NCBI GenBank assembly: GCA_020352515.1
Contig: CP070678.1
Span: 4,465,185 to 4,519,351 of the forward strand
DNA: 54,167 nucleotides
Direction: 5' to 3'
From: Phycisphaerales bacterium
GTDB lineage: Bacteria > Planctomycetota > Phycisphaerae > Sedimentisphaerales > Anaerobacaceae
Of the stretch, positions 49,022 to 54,167 are shown one piece after another. Within the stretch, counting starts at the first letter, position 1, and every line of letters starts with the position of its first letter. The notes beneath the pieces are model-generated. The model did not search any database. It worked only from the letters and a program-made list of their open reading frames with translations, and was not told the origin of the DNA. The translations under genes and the position numbers were made by a program.

Positions 49022-51985
49022 ATGAAGACGTTGACACTCACCCAGCTTGTCGTATTGGCCTCTGCTTCGTTTCTGTCCGCCAACCCGATTCCGGTTCCGC
49101 CGCCGGCAAGCATGCCCCTCGAAGAAATGAAGATAGTAATACAGCCCTCGGACGGCACGCTCCAAGCGGTGTTCACCGGCCAATTCACATTCACCTACAT
49201 CCCCCAAGACGTAACCTCAATGCTCTTCCCCCTGCCACCGGACGCAAATGCCATCCGCGTTTGGCAGGATCAGCTCGAATTAGAGTGGCGCTGGTGCGAC
49301 CAGCAGTATCCCACCGTCCTACCGGAAATGCCAAACATACCCATGATTGAATGGCAGGGACCTTTCCCGGTTGCGGGCGCCGTCTTTCGAGTAGACTACC
49401 GCCACGAACTCATCAGGCGACCCCAGGAATTCGTCTTCTTCTACGCGGTCGGAACCGGCAAGTACTTCCCTACGTACGAGAAGGCGACAATCGCCCACTT
49501 CGATATCGCTATTCCCGCCGGCTTCGAGGTGGCGGGCCTCTGGCACGACGTCAAAGAGCACGAATACGAAATCGTCGATTCGCACCTCAAAACAACCATC
49601 CATTCACATTTCGGGCCGATCACGAAAGACCTCATCTTGTCCCTTAAGCCTAAGGAGGGCCCCTTCGACTTCACGGATTTTGCGTTATTGGCCGACAACT
49701 GGCTCCGGACCGATTGCGACGCGCCCTGTTGGTGTGGGGGCGCCGACTGGAGCTGCAACGGCGCAGTCGATACGAACGATCTCGAGATGCTTGCCGAAAA
49801 CTGGCTCGTGGAAAGAGAATCCGTCGGACCTCAGAAGCCCAGCCTGAGCGCATACTACATGCCGGTCGAAACTGCCCTAATCCCTGATGCCCCCGGCTAC
49901 ACCCTGCCGCTGGACTTCGAGACCATCACCAACAATAGCTCGCTTGCCCCCTTCTTCGACCTCGCACGCGCCGCCCCCCTGCTCGAGCAGAACGGCTTTG
50001 CCGTCGTCGAATACGACTTGCCCACTCCTGACTATGAAGGCGACGACATCGTCAAACCGTACGAGCAGCTTTGCGACCTGGAAATACCAATCTTCGTGAC
50101 CTCCGACACCCTCCTCCATCTTTACCACGTCCAGTTCGACGAAACGCTAAAACACATCGAGGAAACCGAGTTCTATTTCGACATACGCGATTTGACGGCG
50201 GCCCTGCTCCAGGACGCCCTCGCCCGGCACCAGCAATTCACCGGAGACCTCAAGGAAGCCGCTAAGCGAAATGTCGCCTATCTGGCCGTTGCAAACAAGC
50301 TGATTGACCCCAACAACCTTCTGCCCCCTCTCGTGGCCGAGCTCGCCGCAAAAGAACTGGAAAAAATCGAAGCACACGCCGGCTTCGAAGGCAGCGATAT
50401 CTTCATCTATATGGAGGACTACTCCCAGTACGTCCCCAGGGGCCATTACACGCGAAGCGAACGGCTCAAATGCTACTTCAAAACGCTCATGTGGTACGGA
50501 CGTATGGCCTTCCTCTTAAAAGGCTCGATTCCCTGGGGACCGGCATTCGCACCCGCTCTCATAAGCCCCTATGACGCCAAAATTCAGACCATCCAGGCCG
50601 TCCTGCTCGCAAACGCAATCCAGTCCGTTCAGGTCGGCCCGCGGTCGGGACGTGCCCTATGGGACCGAATATACGCAGTCACCGCATTCTACGTCGGCCT
50701 CGCCGACGACCTGACGCCCTGTGAGTATCTCTGGGCTGTGGAAAAGGTCTTCGGCAGCGGCTTCGAGCCATCCGACCTCAACGACCAGGCACGATTCTTC
50801 AATCTGAAGATCGAGCTGGCGCTTATGCGCTCCCCAAGGATTAACGGTGGAACCGGCTATGCTACCGTAGTGCCGCCCGTCACGGAACAGTCCCTCAACG
50901 ACGTGCTCGACAGGACCAAGGGAATGCGCTTCATGGGCCAGCGCTTCATTCCCGATTCCTACATGTTCCAGCATCTGGTCTTCCCCGAGGTAGGGCCCTA
51001 CCTCGGTAGCTCGGAGCCCAAACCGTTCACTTGCGGCAAGACCGGAATCTGCGAGGGATGCCCCTTCGAGTGGGGACGCTGCTACCCCAGAGGTCTCGAC
51101 GTGATGGCCGTCCTCGGTTCGGCGCGGGCCGAAGCGATTCTGGCCGAAGAAGGTGATACCGACTACGAGCACTACGCGAAGAAGTTCAAAGAGCTCAAGA
51201 CCGAATTTGACTCCTTCGACCTCTCCGACTGGAACCGCAACCTGTACTGGAGCTGGCTGTACTCTCTGGCCGCGTTGCTCCAACAATGCCCCGAAGGCTA
51301 TCCCGGCTTCATGCGCACCGGCGCCTGGGAAAACAAACAGCTCAACGCCGCACTCGCCTCCTGGACCGAGCTGCGCCACGACACAATTCTCTACGCCAAG
51401 CAGAGTTACACGCCGCCCGGCACAACAAGCATTCCCGACCCGCCACCGCCACCGCCGCCCGGTTACGTCGAGCCTGTCCCGGAGTTCTACGGCCGGCTGC
51501 TGGCGCTCACAAGAATGACCAGAGAAGGACTGACAGACCTCGACGCTCTGCCTGCTCAAGCGGCTTTGCGACTGGCCAATCTCGAGAGCCTGTTGGCCCG
51601 CCTGATTGAAATCGCCGACAAGCAGCTTCGAAACCAGGTGCTTTCCGAAGACGACGAAGTCTACCTCAGGGACTTCGCGGAGACACTCGAGGCAACCGTC
51701 CTCGGCGTGGACGATAAGGGCATAAAGACGACCCTCGTGGCCGATGTTCACACACACGGATTTGAAGGAAATGTGGTCGAAGAAGGCGTCGGCAAGGTTG
51801 ACCTGATCGTAGTGGCATGCCCCATGCCGAGCGGCCACGTGTTCCTGGCAGTCGGCCCGGTGCTCTCATACTACGAGTTCAAACACCCGATGGGTGACAG
51901 GCTCACCGACGAAGCCTGGCGACAGTTGCTCACCCGACCCGATAAGCCCGACAGACCGCCGTGGTTCAAGTCCCTGATGCCTTGA
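49022..51985 (+). CDS. Large secreted DUF3160-type protein with dockerin-like repeats
   Basis: 987 residues from ATG 49022, with GGGAGG eight bases upstream. Signal peptide MKTLTLTQLVVLASASFLSA. Residues about 30-210 form a beta-rich domain of unknown type. Residues about 218-266 are two dockerin-like repeats: FTDFALLADNWL, then a Cys-rich loop (CDAPCWCGGADWSC), NGAVDTNDLEMLAENWL, with the D-x-N-x-D calcium-loop pattern. The rest (about 300-987) matches the DUF3160 pattern as I recall it (FVTSDTLLHLYHVQFDETLKHIE, QRFIPDSYMFQHLVFP, LDVMAVLGSARA, WSWLYSLAALL, CPMPSGHVFLAVGPVLSYYEF). DUF3160 has no assigned activity known to me. The repeats suggest attachment to a cell-surface or extracellular complex. 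Next to a Tat-exported propeller protein on the same strand. Confidence 0.85.
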   Translation: MKTLTLTQLVVLASASFLSANPIPVPPPASMPLEEMKIVIQPSDGTLQAVFTGQFTFTYIPQDVTSMLFPLPPDANAIRVWQDQLELEWRWCDQQYPTVLPEMPNIPMIEWQGPFPVAGAVFRVDYRHELIRRPQEFVFFYAVGTGKYFPTYEKATIAHFDIAIPAGFEVAGLWHDVKEHEYEIVDSHLKTTIHSHFGPITKDLILSLKPKEGPFDFTDFALLADNWLRTDCDAPCWCGGADWSCNGAVDTNDLEMLAENWLVERESVGPQKPSLSAYYMPVETALIPDAPGYTLPLDFETITNNSSLAPFFDLARAAPLLEQNGFAVVEYDLPTPDYEGDDIVKPYEQLCDLEIPIFVTSDTLLHLYHVQFDETLKHIEETEFYFDIRDLTAALLQDALARHQQFTGDLKEAAKRNVAYLAVANKLIDPNNLLPPLVAELAAKELEKIEAHAGFEGSDIFIYMEDYSQYVPRGHYTRSERLKCYFKTLMWYGRMAFLLKGSIPWGPAFAPALISPYDAKIQTIQAVLLANAIQSVQVGPRSGRALWDRIYAVTAFYVGLADDLTPCEYLWAVEKVFGSGFEPSDLNDQARFFNLKIELALMRSPRINGGTGYATVVPPVTEQSLNDVLDRTKGMRFMGQRFIPDSYMFQHLVFPEVGPYLGSSEPKPFTCGKTGICEGCPFEWGRCYPRGLDVMAVLGSARAEAILAEEGDTDYEHYAKKFKELKTEFDSFDLSDWNRNLYWSWLYSLAALLQQCPEGYPGFMRTGAWENKQLNAALASWTELRHDTILYAKQSYTPPGTTSIPDPPPPPPPGYVEPVPEFYGRLLALTRMTREGLTDLDALPAQAALRLANLESLLARLIEIADKQLRNQVLSEDDEVYLRDFAETLEATVLGVDDKGIKTTLVADVHTHGFEGNVVEEGVGKVDLIVVACPMPSGHVFLAVGPVLSYYEFKHPMGDRLTDEAWRQLLTRPDKPDRPPWFKSLMP

Positions 51986-52183
51986 TCCCCCGGCACAGCC
52001 GACCAGCGTGGGCAGATGCTAAGCCCCGGCTCGGCAGCGGCCGATGTGCATGCAAACTCACCTCACTGGCCAATTCAGCCTTGAGTCGGCCCGCCAGGTT
52101 CCTAAAATAGGCGTGCTCGCACGTGTATGTATGCGAAGCAGGTAAAGATTCCGCATTCATCGTTAACAAGAAGGAACGGTTCT

Positions 52184-53461
52184 ATGGATGCCCCTCAATT
52201 GACTCGTCGCCAGTTTCTCGAACGCACGCCGCACGCCATGCTGGCCCTCGCAGGCCTCTCACGCCTGGCCGTCGCAGGAAAAAATGCCCCCGAGCCCAAA
52301 CCGCTGCCCCCCGTTCGAGCGATAACCCGAGGCCCGAAGTTCCATTGGTTCGCATACTACGACAAGCTCCAATTCGACCCGTCCTGCCGCCGCGCGCTTG
52401 GCATGGAGGTCGATTTCGAACACCGCAGCCCCACGCCAGACGACGTCATCAAAATAGGAATGGTCGATCTCGAAGACAACGACCGATGGACCCAGCTCGG
52501 CCAATCCCGCGCCTGGTGCTGGCAGCAGGGTTGTATGCTCCAGTGGCGGCCGGGCTCAACAAGTGAAATCCTCTGGAACGACCGTCAGGCCGGCCGCTTC
52601 GTCTCGCACATCCTCAACGTCAAGACAGCCAGCACCCGCACCATTCCCCACCCATTCTACACAATCAGCCCCGACGGCCGAACCGCCGTCGCCCCCGATT
52701 TCGCCCGAGTCGACGCGATGCGCCCGGGCTACGGCTACAAGGGACTGCCCGACCCCTACCAGGACTACCTCGCCCCCAAAAACTCGGGTATCTTCAGAAT
52801 AGACCTCGAGACCGGCAAACAGGACCTGATAATCTCCCTTGCCGACATCGCCCGCTTCGGTAAGATTCCCGGCGAGCCCAAAAACCCCAAGCACTACTTT
52901 AACCACCTCCTCTTCAATCCGGACGGCTCCCGCCTTGTCTTCCTCCACCGCTGGCGGGCGACAGGCCTGCGCAGCTTCGGCACCCGAATGCTCACCGCAT
53001 CCCCCGACGGCGCCGACATCCGCGTCGTCGATCCACACGGAAGAACCTCGCATTTCATCTGGCGAGACCCCGCCCACATCCTCGCCTGGGCCTGGCATCC
53101 CTCCGCCGGCAGCGCCTTCTACTTGTATAAGGAATCCACCGGCCACGTCGAGATAGTCGGAAAAGGCATCATGACCGGCAACGGCCATTGCAGCTACCTG
53201 CCCGGAAATAGCTGGATTCTAAACGACACTTACCCCGACAGGAACCGCAACCAGAACGTCTATCTCTACAACGTCCGCACCGCCCGCAGAATCCCCCTCG
53301 GCAGTTTCCACCTCCCCCCCGAGTACACGGGAGAGTGGCGCTGTGACACTCATCCGCGTTTCAGCCCCGACGGCCGCAAAATCTGCTTCGATTCGCCCCA
53401 TGCAGGCAACGGAAGACAGATGTACCTCATCGACGTCAGCCAAATCACAGGATCGTCCTAA
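52184..53461 (+). CDS. Tat-exported beta-propeller (PD40-like) protein
   Basis: 425 residues from ATG 52184, with AAGGA nine bases upstream; an in-frame start at 52127 is less likely. The N-terminus has a twin-arginine signal (LTRRQFLERTPHAMLALAGLSRLAV), so it is exported folded. The body has repeated blades of the TolB/PD40 kind: HPFYTISPDGRTAVAPDF, HYFNHLLFNPDGSRLVFLHRW, LTASPDGADIRVVDPHGRTSHFIW and HPRFSPDGRKICFDSPH. Similar propellers occur in oligogalacturonate lyases and in planctomycete proteins encoded near sulfatases and glycosidases. A polysaccharide-related role is inferred from that and from the nearby sulfatase; no catalytic residues can be named. Confidence 0.8.
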   Translation: MDAPQLTRRQFLERTPHAMLALAGLSRLAVAGKNAPEPKPLPPVRAITRGPKFHWFAYYDKLQFDPSCRRALGMEVDFEHRSPTPDDVIKIGMVDLEDNDRWTQLGQSRAWCWQQGCMLQWRPGSTSEILWNDRQAGRFVSHILNVKTASTRTIPHPFYTISPDGRTAVAPDFARVDAMRPGYGYKGLPDPYQDYLAPKNSGIFRIDLETGKQDLIISLADIARFGKIPGEPKNPKHYFNHLLFNPDGSRLVFLHRWRATGLRSFGTRMLTASPDGADIRVVDPHGRTSHFIWRDPAHILAWAWHPSAGSAFYLYKESTGHVEIVGKGIMTGNGHCSYLPGNSWILNDTYPDRNRNQNVYLYNVRTARRIPLGSFHLPPEYTGEWRCDTHPRFSPDGRKICFDSPHAGNGRQMYLIDVSQITGSS

Positions 53462-53754
53462 GCAACCGTCCCTTGCCCCCGGAATATCTCACCGCATGCG
53501 CGGCAAATAGTTCAATTCTCGCGATGGCCCATTTTTTGGGGTCTTCCCGGAGTTGGCCTGCTCCCCGAGAAGTGGTCCGGTCTTTATGAGAGGATAACCG
53601 ACAACAGATGTATGTTTTTGAAAGGCTTGTCTCATGAAGAAGAAACACACCGGGCCCCAGATTGGGGCCAAGCTCAGGCAGCCTGATGTGCTCATTGGCC
53701 AGGGCAGTAGGGTGGCAACACAAGTGAAAGGCGGAAGCAACTGTCGTCAGCTTT

Positions 53755-54167
53755 TCATACCGGGCCTAATGCAGTGCGTACCAGGTTGCGTTGATCGTCG
53801 TACCAGTCTGCGTATTGGGCGCCCGGCAAGAACTCGTCATGTGCCTGTGCGAGCAGGTCTTTCAGCGCCTTGCGCATCCTCTTGAGCTGGGGCAGGTCCT
53901 TTTGGTCTTGGGCGAGATTGTTCATCTGGTACGGGTCACTCGCGTTGTCGTAAAGCTCTTCTTGGCCGGTCAGCCACTTGGCATAAGTGTACTGCTTCGT
54001 TCTGACGCCTCTCCACTCCGGCCATAACGTACCCGATTGGAAGAAGTCCCAATGCGAGACATAGTTCATCATCAGCAGTTCATCGCGACCGGCCTTGCCC
54101 TTGCCCAGGACTGCCTTGCTTAGATCGGCACCGTCGGAGGTACCGGGAGGTTGTAGTCCCAACATGC
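53755..54167 (-). CDS. C-terminal part of a sulfatase (5' end outside window)
   Basis: The frame is open at the right edge of the window, so the N-terminal part with the formylglycine motif is missing. The visible 137 or so residues match the end of type I (formylglycine) sulfatases: PPGTSDGADLS, MNYVSHWDFFQSGTLWPEWRGVRTKQY, YAKWLTGQEELYDNASDPYQMNNLAQD and a helical end. These enzymes remove sulfate esters from polysaccharides or small molecules, usually in the periplasm. Substrate not determinable. Convergent with the propeller gene. Confidence 0.88.
   Translation of the reverse strand, partial: MLGLQPPGTSDGADLSKAVLGKGKAGRDELLMMNYVSHWDFFQSGTLWPEWRGVRTKQYTYAKWLTGQEELYDNASDPYQMNNLAQDQKDLPQLKRMRKALKDLLAQAHDEFLPGAQYADWYDDQRNLVRTALGPV

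Noticed and set aside
50657..51838. 393-codon minus-strand frame
   Set aside because: Antisense to the DUF3160 gene, which has the signal peptide, promoter and ribosome binding site; no recognisable motifs in the shadow.
53462..53754. Possible gene between the propeller gene and the sulfatase
   Set aside because: Short overlapping frames only, without ribosome binding sites or known motifs; treated as a convergent intergenic gap.

Overview
The window looks like a chromosome segment from a Planctomycetota bacterium, most likely of the class Phycisphaerae (inference). The pointers are: a dockerin-like pair of repeats of the DFTDFALLADNW type in a secreted protein, a high density of secreted glycoside hydrolases and a sulfatase, an EF-Tu with a lengthened switch I, no rpmD between rpsE and rplO, and an L22 with an extra N-terminal helix-turn-helix-like domain. 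No taxonomic marker such as 16S rRNA is present, so the placement rests on these traits only.

Left part (1 to about 10,460): an accessory, carbohydrate-oriented region. It holds the tail of an unrecognised protein, a secreted transglutaminase-like/fibronectin-III protein, a GH2 glycosidase pseudogene (5' truncated, with an in-frame stop), a GH3 beta-glycosidase and a divergent GH31 alpha-glycosidase. The GH3 and GH31 genes share an intergenic region with two perfect palindromes. The region ends at a decayed tyrosine-recombinase N-terminus lying just downstream of the initiator tRNA gene, so part of it may once have arrived on a tRNA-targeted integrative element.

Centre (10,614 to 45,145): an almost unbroken block of translation and transcription genes, all on the minus strand and read from right to left. 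The order is tRNA-Thr, tuf, rpmG, tRNA-Trp, secE, nusG, rplK, rplA, rplJ, rplL, rpoB, rpoC, rpsL, rpsG, a terminator, fusA, a gap of about 490 bases, then the S10, spc and alpha gene sets: rpsJ, rplC, rplD, rplW, rplB, rpsS, rplV, rpsC, rplP, rpmC, rpsQ, rplN, rplX, rplE, rpsN, rpsH, rplF, rplR, rpsE, rplO, secY, adk, map, infA, rpmJ, rpsM, rpsK, rpsD, rpoA, rplQ. A HIT-family gene and tRNA-fMet follow. It supplies RNA polymerase, both elongation GTPases, the main ribosomal proteins and the Sec channel core. Several proteins carry lineage-specific additions: HTH on L22, and charged or low-complexity tails on L17, S3 and L7/L12.

Right part (45,146 to 54,167): a HEAT-repeat lipoprotein, a XerD-like recombinase, a large secreted DUF3160-type protein with dockerin-like repeats behind a good sigma-70-type promoter, a Tat-exported beta-propeller protein, and the C-terminal end of a sulfatase that runs off the window.

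No CRISPR array, rRNA gene, complete insertion sequence or recognisable defence system was seen. The best candidates for something little described are the HTH-L22 fusion, the EF-Tu switch I variant and the GH3/GH31 palindromic control region.
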